This document shows positions 12,243-24,578 of a stretch of DNA of 64,000 nucleotides, piece by piece. The DNA lies in contig CM045768.1 in assembly GCA_025200525.1 (NCBI GenBank), positions 47,091,022-47,155,021 on the forward strand, given 5' to 3'. The position numbers and the translations under genes were made by a program. Within the stretch, counting starts at the first letter, position 1. Every line of letters starts with the position of its first letter. Under the pieces are notes generated by a model. The model was not told where the DNA came from and searched no databases. It saw only the letters and a list, made by a program, of their open reading frames with translations. Source of the DNA: Camellia lanceoleosa. Lineage: Eukaryota; Streptophyta; Magnoliopsida; Ericales; Theaceae.

Positions 12243-12833
12243 ATGGTCTTTAGGTCTTGTCAAGATCATTGTGGGGATTTTGGAGCATCTCTCGCGCAGA
12301 AAATGTTGATAAACAAAAGATTTGAGCAGATATGCATCGAGTATTGGATCGATGAAGTGTATAAAAAGGGACAAGGATGATAGACAGAGACGAAATTGTC
12401 AAGTGTTGGTAGAGAAAATTTTGTTTTACCTTCTAGTGTAATCATGTCATTTTTTACCTTAGCCATCAATGGTTCGGACATGTATGAGGTGCCTGTAATG
12501 CAGGCAAATGAGAGGTTACCAATGGTGCAGTCGCATGTTATTCCTGTAAATGAGAGTCCTAGTGTTGTTGGTAATCGAAATGATATTGATGCTATTAATA
12601 ATACTATGGCTCTTAGTACACAAGCAATAACTGCAGTTTCTAATATGACTCAACAATTACAAGCAAGAATACAAGAAAATCAGCAATGGAGAGATGAGGT
12701 GTGCTTGTTAAAACAACAACTGGCTAATATTCGTAAAGAAAAGAGAAAGCCAAAAAGGAAAAATGCACAGTTAGAGAATACGGTGCAATATTATACAACG
12801 GTTATAATGCTAAGACTCACAGAAGTCTAAAAT
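12243..12833 (+). pseudogene. Broken antisense reading frame inside copia element 2, unknown protein
   Basis: On the strand opposite the element, one frame runs from an ATG at 12243 to a stop at 12831-12833, interrupted only by two adjacent stops (12378-12383). An intact ATG-initiated part lies at 12396-12833 (about 144 codons with its stop). The first part reads like protein (residues such as EYWIDEVYKKG). The second ends in a charged, coiled-coil-like segment (QARIQENQQWRDEV, then a Lys-rich stretch). I do not recognise the family. Antisense frames in the 3' region are known in some plant LTR retrotransposons, and a captured host fragment is the alternative. Protein-like composition is seen; function is unknown. 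Confidence 0.4.
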
Positions 12834-13177
12834 AGAAAGAGGCATGTAAATGAGGCTCATGAAAGATTGTTAATAAAAGTGAAATGAAAAAAAATCTATG
12901 AAGCCTTCTGAAAACTTACATGTAATCGAGTAATATTTTCTCCTTCTGAAATAAAATTGCAAGCATTTCTCTCCATTTTTTTTTGTTTTTAAAAATTCTG
13001 TCTTTGTAAAAAAAAAAAATTGTTGGTGCAAATAAGGAGTAGTGCAGAGAATGAGTAAAAAAGAGTATATATACTCCCCCTAAAATTATGCACAGAATAT
13101 ACAAACGTTTAAAAAAAAAAAACTCAAAATAGTACATAATATGAGTCTCTCCCTAGGAAAAAAACTCAAGAAACAGA

Positions 13178-13489
13178 TTACCAATCTATAATACCAAAGG
13201 CCATTAACATCCGGCCATAAATAACTACACCAAGTGCACTAGCATAAAAAGAGAAAATACAAATAAAAACAATTTCTTCAGACAAAGTAGAAGCAATCAT
13301 TATTAAATCCAACAGAGTTTGGAGCACATGCAACAAGATAAAAAATATAATACAGTGCAAAAATAATTTTAACATGTTGATCGGCGATAACCTTAATGAT
13401 CGGAAAAAATTGAGAAGATCGTGTAGATCGGTGTTGAACTTTTGTAGATCGGTGATGGATTTTGGTAGATCAGTAACTGATCTTGACAA
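13178..13489 (-). pseudogene. Possible env-like remnant with membrane segments
   Basis: This is a sense-strand frame of about 103 codons between pol and the 3' LTR. Its N-terminal third is made of repeats with Thr-Asp-Leu cores, the product of a tandem DNA repeat. The rest has three strongly hydrophobic stretches (for example LFLHCIIFFILLHVL and IVFICIFSFYASALGVVIYG). SIRE-like elements are known to carry env-like frames in this position. I see no further homology, and AT-rich DNA produces hydrophobic frames by chance, so the call is weak. Confidence 0.25.
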
Positions 13490-13900
13490 GTCGGTAATTG
13501 ATCTTGATAATCGGAAATGATATTGAAGATTGGTGGTGGAAGTAGAGCAGCGATGGATCTTGGTAAGTCAACAAGGAATATAGGTGGATGATGGTAGTAA
13601 TGAAGGTGATGGATGATATTGTGGATGGTGGAGCTGGTGGTGGACGATGGGGAGGATGAAAATGTTGTCTGAGGATGAGAGAAAGAAAGAGAAAGCGAGA
13701 GTGAAAGAGAAAACAGAGAGTAAGGGAGAGAATGGGTGAGAGATAGAGACAGAGTGGGTGAGAGAGAGAGAATATATATACATATATGTATATAATTTAT
13801 TTATTTTTTATAATAATAATAATAATTATTATTATTATTATTTTATTTAATTATTTTTTATTTTTTATTTATTTATAAAAAATTATTTTTAATATAAACA

Positions 13901-16900
13901 TTATATTGGAGTATTCATCATACGAAGTTTAGTTCTAATATAACAAAATTGTTCTTCATTTAGAAGCTTGGTAAATATGTCAGCTAATTGACTATTTGTA
14001 GGCTCGAGTTCAATATTGCTTTTGAGTACATGATCTCTTAGAAAATGATGTCTTATTTCATTGTGTTTAATGCGTGAATGCTGAATAGGATTTTTTGAAA
14101 GGTTAATGACATTTGTGTTGTCACATTTTATAAGAATATGATCATAGTGAAGTCCAAAATCTTGAAATTGTTGTTTTATCCAAAGCAATTGTGCACAACA
14201 CCCAACGGCGGCAATGTATTCTGCTTTAGCAGTTGACAAAGCCACTGAGTTTTGTTTTTCACACAACCAAGAAGTGAGAGATTGTCCAAAAAGATGACAA
14301 GTGCCACTAGTACCTTTTCGGTCAAGTCTACATCCTGCAAAGTCGGTATCTGAGTAACCAAAAAGTTCAAAACTGGTTTCCTTAGGATACCTAATCCCAA
14401 ATTCGGAGTGCCAATAAGATATCTGAAAATACGTTTGACTGTGGTGATGTGTAACTCTTTCGGTACAGATTGAAAACGTGTACACATACAAACACTAAAC
14501 ATTATATCGGATCTACTTGTAGTAAGATAGAGTAAGGAACCAATCATACCTCGATATTTCTTTTCATCTTCAGGTTTACCTTACTTATCTTTGTCGATTT
14601 TATTAATGTGCTCATTGGAGTTGTTGCAGGTTTTGATAATTCCATTTCAAACCTTTTGAGTAGATCCTTGATATATTTCGTTTGATTTAAATGGATTCCA
14701 TCATTAGTTTGTTTAATTTGTAGACCAAAGAAGTAATTTAACTCCCCCATCATACTCATTTCAAATTCACCTTATATATCTTTAGCAAATTCTTTGCACA
14801 AATTTTCATTAATAGCACCAAAAATGATATCATGAACATGAATTTGAACAATTAACATATCTTTTTTTTTTTATAAAGTGTTGTATCAATTTTTTCTCTA
14901 AAAAAATCTTTGTCAAGTAGAAAATTACTCAATCTTTTATATCAAACTCTAGGAGCTTGTTTTAAGCCGTATAAGGCTTTTGAAAGTTTAAAAACATGAT
15001 CCGGGTATTTATGATTTTCAAAACCAGGAGGTTGTTCAACATAAACTTCCTCCGAAATATACCCATTTAAAAATGCACTTTTAACATCCATTTGATATAA
15101 TTTAAAATCTTTAAAATATGCAAAAGCAAATAACATTCTAATAGCTTCAAGTCTAGCAACTGGTGCAAAAGTTTCATCAAAATCAATTCCCTTTTCTTGA
15201 TTATAACCTTGAGCTACTAATCTAACTTTATTTCTAGTAACAACTCCGGATTCATCCATTTTATTTTGAAAAACCCATTTTGTACCAATAACGGGATGAT
15301 CCTTAAGTCAAGGAGTTAAAAACTAAACTTCATTCCTTTCAAATTGATTTAATTCTTCTTACATTACTAAAATCCAGTTTTAATCATTTTCAGCTTTTAA
15401 AAACGATTTTGGTTCAATTTGTAAAAAAAACGCTAAGTTACCACAAACATTTTTAACAGAGGAACGAGTTTTTATACCTTCCGCCGCATCACTTATGATG
15501 AGGTCTTTGGGATGGCCATGAGCATACTTTCATTCTTTTGGTAGATTTGAGTCGTTTTCTGGAAGAGCATATATTTCTTGAAGTTTCTCCATTGTTATTT
15601 CTTCTTCATGTTCGTGTAATGGATTTTCTTCATTTTTTTTTTTTTTATAAATGTTGTCCATGCTTGGTTGATTTTCTACAATATCATTACTTACAAGATT
15701 TTTGAAAATAATGTTGTTAGATTCATCAAAAACAACATGCACAGATTCTTCAACAAGTAGACTTCTTTTATTGAATACTCTATAAGCTTTACTGAAAATT
15801 GAATAACCAAGAAATATAGCTTCATCCGATTTAGCATCAAATTTTCCTAAGTTATCTTTATTGTTATTCAATACAAAGCATTTACAACCAAATGCACGCA
15901 AGTGACTAATATTAGGTTTTCTACCTTTCCAAATTTCATAAGGTTTTCTTAAGAATAGGTCTAATCATAGCTCGATTTACAACATAGCATGCAGTGTTAA
16001 CGGCTTCCGCCTAAATATATTTAGGCAAATTATTTTCACAAAGTATAGTACGAGCCATTTCTTCAAGAGTTCTATTTTTTCTTTCAGCTACACCATTTTG
16101 TTGAGGAGTTCTAGGGGCAGAAAAATTATGATCAATTCCAAACTCATCACAAAACATAACAAAATCATTATTTTTAAATTCTCTACTATGATCACTTCTA
16201 ATACTACAAATATTAAGATTTTTTTCATTTTGAATTCTTTTACAAAGTCTTAAAAAATTATAAAAAGCTTCATTTTTGTGTGCAAAAAATAATACCCATG
16301 TATATCTAGAATCATCAACACAAATAAGAGCATACGATTTTCCTCCTAAACTTAATGTTCTAGATGGTCCGAATAAATCACCATGCAAGAGTTGAAGCGG
16401 TTTAGTAGTTGAAACAATATTTTTGGATTTAAAAGAAATTCTTATTTGTTTTTCAAATTAACATGCATCACAAAGTTTGTCTTTTTCAAAAATAATTTTT
16501 GGTAAACTAATGACTAACTCATTTTTTGAAAGTTTAGAAATTAAATCAAAATGAGCATGTCCTAATCTTCTATGCCAAAGCCAATCATTATCATTTATCA
16601 CAGATAAACATTTAATATTAAAATGTAAAGACAAATTATGCAAATCAAACATATATACATTCTTATGTCTATAACCTACAAATAAAGTTTTGTTTTCTAG
16701 AATGTTTTCAATAGTGCAATGAGTTTTCTGAAAAATAACTCTATACCCTTTATTACATAATTGACTAATGCTAAGCAAGTTATGTTTTAAACCTTCAACA
16801 AGTAAAATATTTTCAATAATAGGAGAAGGATTTTTACCAATACTTCCTACACCAATGATTCTACCCTTGTTATTGTCACCGAAAGTCACATATCCACCAT

Positions 16901-17213
16901 CCTTTGCTTGGAGTGTGGCAAACATAGCTTTATTTCCGGTCATGTGCCTCGAACATAGACTGTCAAGATACCATCTATTATTATTAGATTTTGTCTTGAA
17001 ATATACCGACAAAAATTTGATTTTTTCTATTGGTACCCATATTTTCTTGGGTCCATAAAAGTTAAAATTTGACACTCTTGAAATGTCTTTAGGGACCCAC
17101 ATCTTTTTTATTTTAGCAAAAGGATTTCTTTTAACAGGACATGAAGGTGAAATATGATCTTTCGTACCACAAAAATGACATGTGAGATTAGAGTGACTAG
17201 AAGATACATACAC
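13901..17213 (-). pseudogene. Copia element 2 pol: protease, integrase, RT, RNase H (decayed)
   Basis: Pieces in order on the minus strand are as follows. A CHFCGTKDHISPSC zinc knuckle is followed by the protease site DSLCSRHMTG, where the usual Gly of DSG is Leu (17213-16458). The integrase (16388-16011) has aspartates in HGDLFGP and IRSDHSREF and the glutamate in NGVAERKNR. The integrase C-terminal part follows (15901-15530). Reverse transcriptase (15259-14942) has YQMDVKSAFLNG. A segment near 14810-14860 holds the YVDD box, here HVHD, so a catalytic aspartate is gone. RNase H (14759-13901) has STAKAEYIA and LADIFTK and ends at 13901. Frameshifts separate most pieces. Confidence 0.9.
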
Positions 17214-17316
17214 AAAATCATTTTTGACAATTTTTACTTCTGAAAAAGGTTTATATCCAATTCCGGCTTTACCAAAAGTACGATTTTGATTTTTAAGAAT
17301 TTTATCTAAAGTCTCT

Positions 17317-18734
17317 CTACCTTGAGTGAATTTTGAAAGAATATTTTTTCAGGTCTTCAATATTTTCTTTCAAAACAATTTGCTCATTTTTTAAAAACTC
17401 ATTTTCTTTTTGCATTACGACTAATTTTTTTTCAGAAATTGAAGACTCCTTTCGAGTTAGAATCTCATTTTCCTTTTTTATTTTCATGGCTTCATTTTCT
17501 AAAGCATTTATCTTAGAAGTTAAGGATTCATTTTCTTTTGATAAACTTGAAATCACTTTCTTTTGACAGTTACTTCTCAAACTAAGTTTCTTAAATTCAG
17601 CATGTAATTTATCAAAAGCTGATTGTAATTCATCAAATGTAAAAGATTCGTCATTTACCTCATCTTCGTTTCCAAGTGCCATTAAGCATAGGTTAGTAAC
17701 CGCATTTTTGCAAACTTCGGTTTCTGAGTCGCTTTCATCGCTATCTTCTCCCCTTGCTGCAATCATGGCTTTCTTCTTATCCTTCTTGAATTGTTTCTTA
17801 AGTACCAGACATTCTAATTTGTAGTGTCCAGGTTTGTTGCATTCGTAGCAGGTAATTTCAGATTTTTTGTGATTTTCTTCCCTTTGAAAATCCCTTTTGT
17901 TGAAGTCTTTTTTGAAAAAAATTTGCACGTCTTGTTTCTTTTTTACAAACCTTTGAACTTCCTAGTGATGAATGCCATTTGCTTATCATCATCTAAATCA
18001 TCTTCCTCATCATCTTGATGTTTCGAGATGGATTTGAAGGCTATTCTTTTTTTCTTATTTTTGTCCTCTTCTTCTTTCCCTTCTTGCATTATGAACTCAT
18101 GAGTTAAGAGAGATCCCATCAACTCATCCAAACTTAACTTTGATAAATCTTTGGCTTCGGTAATGGTAATGACTTTTCTCTCCCAACTTTTTGGCAATAA
18201 CCTAAGCACTTTTCTTACAATTTCAGCATTAGTATATATTTTTCTAAGAGAAGTTAAACCATTAATAATATTAGTAAAGCGAGTAAACATTTGATAAATA
18301 GTTTCATCAGGCTTCAATTTAAATAGTTCATAATTATGGACTAGCAAACTGAATCTAGATTCCTTTACTTGTTCAATTCCCCCATGAGTCACTATAAGCT
18401 TATCCTAAATTTCTTTTGCGGTTTTACTTGTGGAAATTCTGTTGAACTCGTTGGCATCTAAGACGTAGTACAACATGTTTGTGACTTTGACATTAATTTG
18501 GGCCATCCTAGTATCTAATTCATTCCACTCATCTTCAGGTTTTGGTACCTTAAGGCCATCTACGATTTTGGTAGAAATTTTTGGACCATTGCAAATAATT
18601 TTCCAACATTCACAATCATTAGATTAAACATGTATGGTCATCCTAGTTTTTCAATAGCTAAAATTTGTGCCGCTAAACAGTGGTGGCCTATTGGATGCTT
18701 GTCCCTTAGGCAATGAATAACTAGGAGTTTCCAT
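17317..18734 (-). pseudogene. Copia element 2 gag (decayed)
   Basis: The likely start is the ATG at 18734, just downstream of the primer-binding site, giving METPSYSLPKGQASNRP. An early TGA follows NFSY, where related gags have Trp. Further stops occur before 18392. The central part (18392-17943) is a UBN2-type gag domain (DETIYQMFTRFTNIINGL). It is followed by an acidic and basic linker, a CCHC knuckle (CYECNKPGHYKLEC), an acidic patch and a long coiled coil that ends near 17317. A frameshift lies near 17935. The domain order is that of SIRE/Maximus gags. The protein would form the virus-like particle and bind element RNA, but this copy cannot be translated whole. Confidence 0.85.
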
Positions 18735-18773
18735 GATCTACTCTAAGATGGTTAAGTCACACAAATTAGAATC

Positions 18774-18790
18774 TAGACTTTTATACCAAT
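18774..18790 (-). other. Copia element 2 primer-binding site
   Basis: The minus strand directly after the 5' LTR reads ATTGGTATAAAAGTC. It resembles the TGGTATCAGAGC site complementary to initiator methionine tRNA used by most copia elements, with changes. Confidence 0.65.
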
Positions 18791-20129
18791 TGTTATTCCA
18801 AGTAGGCAACCCAAGAGGAGGTGAATTGGGTTTTAAAAAAAATTTACAATATTAAAATTAATAAACACACAAATAAAAAACAGAATAATAATTATCAATA
18901 TAAAAGTAAGAGAGATAGGGAGAGAAAATCAAAATTGAAATTTATAGTGGTTCAGCACGCCGGGCCTACGTCCACTCCCCAAGGAACCTCCTTGAGAATC
19001 TCTTTACTATCAAAATGAATCAATACACCACCAAGTCTTTACCAAGCTTGTGAATTTTGCACAGGTCTTATTTTTATCTATTGAGTCTCACTCAACAATA
19101 AATTTCTTACCCTTACAAAAATCTTTCAGAAAATAATGAATAAAAATAAGAGGTACTTAAACCCTCTTTTATAATAATTCTCTCACAAAGAATAGATATG
19201 AAAGTGTAATAACAAAAGCTACACTTAGATCTGAAAGTGAAAGAGCAGAATACAATATATTCAAAAATTTTGGAGCATACGGATTTGTTTTTCTTCACGT
19301 TCTTGATTTTTCTCTACACAAAACACTTCTATTTATATCCAAAAATCTATCCGTTGGGAGATGAGACGTTCCTCTTGACAGAACAGATGCTCCTGATACT
19401 CTTTGATTTCAAATAGACAGCACAAGATAATGATTTAAAAAGATGATAAAAGTAAAACTAACTTTTTCCTTTTTTCAAACATGAAGCCACCGTTTTTCTT
19501 TTGTAAGCAATTTGACCAAAATAATATAATACAATATTCACAACTTTGAATTCAAACATGCAAATGATTTGCTTCATCTTTTTCTTCTTGTTTTATTATA
19601 ATAATATAATACAATATTTACAACTTTGAATTCAAACAAGCAAATGATTTGCTCCATCTTTTTCTTGTTTTATTATATAATATATATATATATATATGTG
19701 TGTGTGACATGATATACTCAATGTAGTGTAAAAAGTCTAATTACTTACGTGATATATCTTATTTATATTATATGCATTATATATAATATTCTAATCAAAT
19801 ATTTGCATACACAATAAAATCTCTTTAAGTAATATTTATGATAGATCTAAACATATATACTCTTTTTAAATTTCTATATATGTTGTAGAGATTTTGAAAT
19901 AAATCTAACCTACCACTTCATGCGGATATATCACTTTTGTCAAAAGAAGACAACTCATTAATATCAAATTTATCAAAATAATACAACCAATCAATATCAA
20001 ATTTGTCAACAGATGAATAGTGATCAGCCTAAATTTTCAAAAAGTGAATAGTAAAGCTTTCAAAAATATTTTTTATTTAAATAATATTTAACAAATGTAT
20101 CTGTGACGATCTAGAAATTTTCCTTCCGC

Positions 20130-20300
20130 TCGAGCGTGGGAGTTGACGCTCGAGCGGACTTGTGAGGCTCCTAGTAGTTTTGTAGGCTGCCCGAGATTCT
20201 GAGAGTTGTAAATTCCCACTCGAAGCGTGGTCGCCGAGTGGGACGGCTTGGTTATTTGAGCGCCGAGCTAATGTTACGCCTGAGCGGTCGCTTGGTTGAG
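20130..20300. repeat. CTCGAGCG-type motif cluster, copy 1
   Basis: Several copies of CGCTCGAGCG-like palindromes and half-sites lie near the start of this LTR, for example ccgctcgagcgtggg near 20128. Related clusters occur at 29580-29895 and 47958-48232. Confidence 0.65.
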
Positions 20301-22944
20301 TTTGAATTTTTGAGGCACGTAGATTCATTTGTGGCATTTTATTAGTATGTTTGGAACCTCCTTAGTTTTATTTTGGGGCATCGATTGAGGTGGTAACATG
20401 ATGGTAAAGTAAGATTGGACCAAAAACTTTAATTCAAACACTTCGCCTACGATCAGCCGTCACTCTTTTGCCCTTTTCTTTTTCCACACTTTGAATTTGG
20501 ATGTGAGGTTAGAACCATTGGAAAGCATATTTCCGGGGCTTCAAATTGGACACAAAAACGACTTAAAACGAAGTCCGGATGAGAGAGTTATACCTGTTTG
20601 AAGTTTTGAAATCTGTGCTGGAAGCAGGACCGCATGTGCGAGAAAAGCGGCGCACGTGCGGAACTGTGCGGGACAGTAGCTCAAAAACGTGATTTTTGGA
20701 TCATTTCTTACATTTTGTTTTCCTCTCTTCTTCTCCCCTCCTCCATGTCCGAAACCCTAGCCCCCAAAACCTTGATTTCCTCCACTTTTATCAACAATCC
20801 ACCATGGTTCTTTCATCAAGGATGGAGAACAAGAGAAGATCAACATTTTCTACCGATTGGATTTCAAAATTTTGGTGGAATCTCATCAAGCTTGCTCCCT
20901 TGTTTGATTCTTGAGGTAGGGGTTCTATTATTGGGTTTAGATTATGGTTTATGGTTTATGGTTTATGGATGATGGACCTAGGGTGTATAATAAATGGGAA
21001 GATTGGAACAAAAAGTAATGGGTTAAGAAATTTGGATTGTTTTTGAAATTTCTAGATTTTTCTTGAAACCCTAGGTTGATTTTTGATGATAATCAATGAT
21101 TTAGCCCAAATTGAGAGTTGAATCATGAAATTGGTAAGTTGAATTATATATGTACAAGTTTAATTGGAATTTGGTTATGTTTGAAAATTATGTTTAAAAT
21201 TGCAAATGAATTTTGTTATGAGCAATGTAAATCATGTTATAATGAGAAAGGAAATTAGGGGAAATGATTTGTTAATGATATAAATGACATAAACTCGAAT
21301 GTGGAAATGGGATTTAAGAATTCCTCTTGAATTATGTTGAATTATATTTAATGATGTTGAGTTGAATCATGTTGTTTATGTTGAATTGTGGTGATTATGT
21401 GGGATGGTACTGACTATGTTGATTTTGATTTTTGTGACCTAAAATGTGGAGTTTTCCGAAATGGGTTTAATCCCAAATTATTTTGTTAAATACTTGTGGA
21501 CTTGCTTAGTTATTAAAATCAAGAGAATGATTTAATGGAGTTTCTTTATGGAGATAGGAAATGTTTAGTTTTTGATGAAAACCCTAGACATTCAGAGATT
21601 TTTGGGAAAATGTGGAAGATGTCCATACAATTCCTTTCTATCTTAAAATCGAAGTGATTGATTATAAATTCCATACTGTGTTTGCAAGAATGGTAATCTT
21701 CTATTTATATATAAATTGAGATGGAGGAAATTGTGATATAAATGGATACTTAATGGTGAGCTTGTGAAGAATAATGAAGGAAAGAAAAAAGAACTAATGA
21801 CTAAGTTATATATGTGTACAGGGTACACTTCAGAAGGGACAAGCACTCCGTTGTAGCACTGTGAGTAGTAGTACTATAGTCGTACGTTCAATTATCATTA
21901 ATGATTTTCATTGTTAAGGTTATGTTCCTTGCAAGTAATTAAGTTAATATTATGTTGATTGGGAAAACTAGAGGCATTAGTGAGCAGTACATTCTGTTTA
22001 CTGTTGACGATGAATACTAACATTCTGTTATTTACAAGATAGCTTACGAACAAATGGAACGTATAAGCAATATGGAACTATGGTATCCACGTATCTCTGA
22101 ACCCATTCAATCGGTAAAATGTGCTTACCTTTTGTTAATAATTATCAGGAATGTCCTGTTAAACTTAAGTCAACTATGTTAACATATATAAACGATCAAA
22201 CAAAGGTGTACACTTCTATATGCTACCGATGAATAGATCAAGTGAACTACGCCATTCTTAATGAATAATTAGCTAAGACCACGGATTGTTTTATACGTTA
22301 ATACCCGCTAAGTATTATGATAAACAACGGATTGACTTACAGACGGCTCAACCTAAAGATAGAATTAAATATCGATGACCTTGTCATGTAACCCACATTA
22401 TGATGTAACATGTTCTGTCTTTGCTAAGTGTACTGTAATGACATGATATAACAAGAAATGTTCTATGTTCTAATATGTTTCGTTTTGAATTAATGAACAG
22501 TTGGCCATATATGTAAAGTATTCATGACATCCGTAGCACACGACCCTTACCCGGGGGTAATAATACCGTGTTTTCAAGTATGTTTTCAAGTATGTTACAA
22601 GTTCAAGTATGTTTTCAGGTATGTTTTCAAGTATGTTACAAGTTTACGTATGTTATAAGTTCTCAGTATCGGGGGATTCCCCTCATGGAACTAACAAGTA
22701 TGCTTTATATTGATTTGTTAGCGCTATCGAAGTGCCAAGTATAATCAAGTATGAATTCTCATTTCTGTTTATGATTCAAGTATAATGCATATGTATGAAT
22801 TTGTTTCCGTTTATGGTATGACATGATATAAATGGTTTGGTCTGTAAGACCTATTAATTATTGGTATGGAACAAAGTGCTACTTGGAACTAAGTGCTACA
22901 TTGTGAGCCACCTCTAGAGTCCATGTGAGACACCTCTTGAATTC

Positions 22945-23215
22945 ATACAATCCTTCAAGGGCTTCATGCCAACTTTTCAAGGGCTTCATGCCAATCCTTC
23001 AAGGGCTTCATGCCAACCTTTCAAGGGCTTATTGCCAACATTTTTAAAGGCTTAATGTCGATACGTTCAAGGGCTCAATGCCAACATGTTTAAGGGCTTC
23101 ATGCCATAAGTTCAAGGGCCATATGCCATGCTACTACATTCAAGGGCTTATGCCACTCTGTACAAGGGCTTCAAGCCGCTATGTTTCAAGATATTATGTT
23201 TCAAGCCATTATGTT
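22945..23215. repeat. Minisatellite, unit about 24 bp (ttcaagggcttcatgcca)
   Basis: About ten imperfect copies of a unit with core ttcaagggcttcatgccaa follow one another inside the solo LTR. The first units are nearly identical and the later ones diverge. A smaller repeat of caagtatgttttcaagtatg type lies just upstream at 22570-22660. Confidence 0.85.
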
Positions 23216-23906
23216 TCAACACTGGGCCTAAGGCCGTTATGAAATTAGTACAAAATCAATTAACCTTATGTCCTCTTATTTATGTATGCATTGAAATGTT
23301 TTATAATTCAAGTTGAGTATTGAATTGTTATGTACTATTATTCACTAAGCTTTGCTCACTTTGTGTTATATCTGTTCTGTAGGTAATCACTTTGAGAGTC
23401 TGTCTTAACCCTTAATGCTCACCCTTCAGTTGTCAACCTCAGTATGCCCAGGCTCCCAAACCAAGCTCATGCATTTATGTGAAGTTTTGTTAAAATTTTT
23501 AGTTTGTACTTTAATTATTTATCTAAGGTTAAGATGTATGTATGTAACCCCTTTCTTTACCAATGTTCGATTGTACGCTCAATTATGTATATGGGTATGT
23601 ATTTAGATAAATAGCTCTCACGTATGTGATCTTGGCATGTTAGTTTTAGCTCAATGGATGTTATTCTATGTTACTTTGTAATATTAAATGCTTCCGTTCA
23701 GGCCCCATATAGTATGTATATCAGGTTAAGTGTCCATTTCTGCATAGGTCATGCCCGAACTTTTAGGGGCGTGACAGTATCATACAATATATATTTTAAA
23801 CAGATAATATTTTGTGCTAAATAATATAAAATATGTATATTATTTATAAATTTTTAATTAATATTTTAGACATCATTAAAATTTAAACAATATGATTAAC
23901 ACATTT

Positions 23907-24102
23907 AATCCCATATCAACCAATGGTTGGGACCTACTTTAATTTCACATTAAAGTCACCAAAAAATCATTCTTTCCAACACCAAAATCCTCCTACAGAA
24001 GAATGGCATATAACACCTTCAATTGATCACACCAAGGTACCATTAACCCTTTGTCATCACCACATCCCTCTTTAATGTGAGAAACTTCACCACGCACTAT
24101 TC
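23907..24102. other. Short unassigned gap between copia elements 2 and 3
   Basis: This gap is the right flank of copia element 2 and the left flank of copia element 3. No gene or repeat boundary is recognised. Confidence 0.5.
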
Positions 24103-24107
24103 AAAAG

Positions 24108-24563
24108 TGTTGAGTATCCACACCATGTGGAGCTAGCTATAGAAGTCAAAAATAGAGGTTGTAGTTTTGGGCTAGAGATCTTGTGGAGATTTTCAGTCGA
24201 GCTATTCTACTGTAGGGTGGCTGTGTTGGTGGTTTGCCATAAATTCTGTTGGTGGCTTGTCTGTAGGAAAGTGTTGAATTTTAGCTCTTTTGTTTGTGTA
24301 TAAATAGGGAGAGTTGTGAGCTAATTTTGTAAAGATCAAGACAATGAAAAAAAGAGAGAGTTGTGAGAAGTGTATGTGAGCTGTGAGTTAAGTTAAGAGA
24401 ATGAAAGACTCATCCTCCTCTGTTTAGTATTTGTTTTGCGCATACTGAAACTTTCTCTTTTTCTCCCATGAATGTAAGCATTAGGCCGAACCACGTAAAT
24501 ATATGTATCTCATTTGTGTGTGATTGTGTGTTGATTGATTTCTAAGTATGTATAATCCCAACA
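24108..24563 (+). repeat. Copia element 3 5' LTR
   Basis: The LTR is 456 bp, from TGTTGAGTATCC to ATCCCAACA. A TATA box, TATAAATA, is at 24299-24306. It is followed by the primer site TGGTATCAAAGCC at 24566-24578, complementary in type to initiator methionine tRNA. Confidence 0.92.
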
Positions 24564-24565
24564 AG

Positions 24566-24578
24566 TGGTATCAAAGCC
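24566..24578 (+). other. Copia element 3 primer-binding site
   Basis: TGGTATCAAAGCC lies two bases after the 5' LTR and fits the initiator-Met-tRNA-type site of copia elements, with one or two changes from the common TGGTATCAGAGC. Confidence 0.8.

Larger units (their letters stand above)
12021..13900 (-). other. Copia element 2 segment between pol and 3' LTR
   Basis: The segment holds no pol domain. The minus-strand polypurine tract AAAAAAGGTGGAGATT lies next to the LTR at about 12021-12037. A second purine-rich stretch after GATGATGTCAAAA lies near 12150-12175 and resembles sequence common in SIRE-like elements. The segment also holds an antisense reading frame (12243-12833), a sense frame rich in membrane segments (13178-13489), degenerate repeats built on TAGATCGGT (13380-13560) and AT-rich sequence at 13780-13890. 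Confidence 0.7.
20102..23776 (+). mobile_element. Tekay/Del-like Ty3/gypsy solo LTR, copy 1
   Basis: The element opens with TGTGACGATC, closes with GGGGCGTGACA, and has a perfect target duplication gtatc (20097-20101 and 23777-23781). No coding domain and no second LTR are present, so it looks like a solo LTR left by recombination between two LTRs. Plus orientation follows from a landmark shared with the copy at 28566: tattattcactaag...gctcact near 23335, followed by tgtaggt. It is longer (3,675 bp) than the other two copies, partly through tandem repeats at 22945-23215. Lineage assignment rests on the inverted ends typical of Tekay/Del LTRs. Confidence 0.85.
10542..23901 (-). mobile_element. 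Copia element 2, SIRE/Maximus-like, both LTRs present
   Basis: On the minus strand the order is 5' LTR (23901-18791), primer-binding site, gag, protease, integrase, reverse transcriptase, RNase H, a 1.9-kb segment, polypurine tract and 3' LTR (12020-10542). The target duplication cattt is perfect at 10537-10541 and 23902-23906, so the insertion is intact in outline. The gag carries two zinc knuckles and a long coiled coil, and pol is followed by a long segment before the 3' LTR. These traits fit the SIRE/Maximus lineage, which is known to carry extra sequence there. The 5' LTR is interrupted by a Tekay-like solo LTR. Many stops and frameshifts make the element non-autonomous today. Confidence 0.9.
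18791..23901 (-). repeat. Copia element 2 5' LTR, split by a solo LTR
   Basis: The outer parts (18791-20101 and 23782-23901) match 10542-12020 and together give about 1,431 bp. The middle is a Tekay-like solo LTR (20102-23776). A TATA-type box of the LTR is near 19330-19337 on the minus strand. Confidence 0.9.

Noticed and set aside
22945..23215. Regularly spaced repeat, considered as a CRISPR-like array
   Set aside because: There are no unique spacers of constant length, and it is a tandem minisatellite inside a plant LTR.
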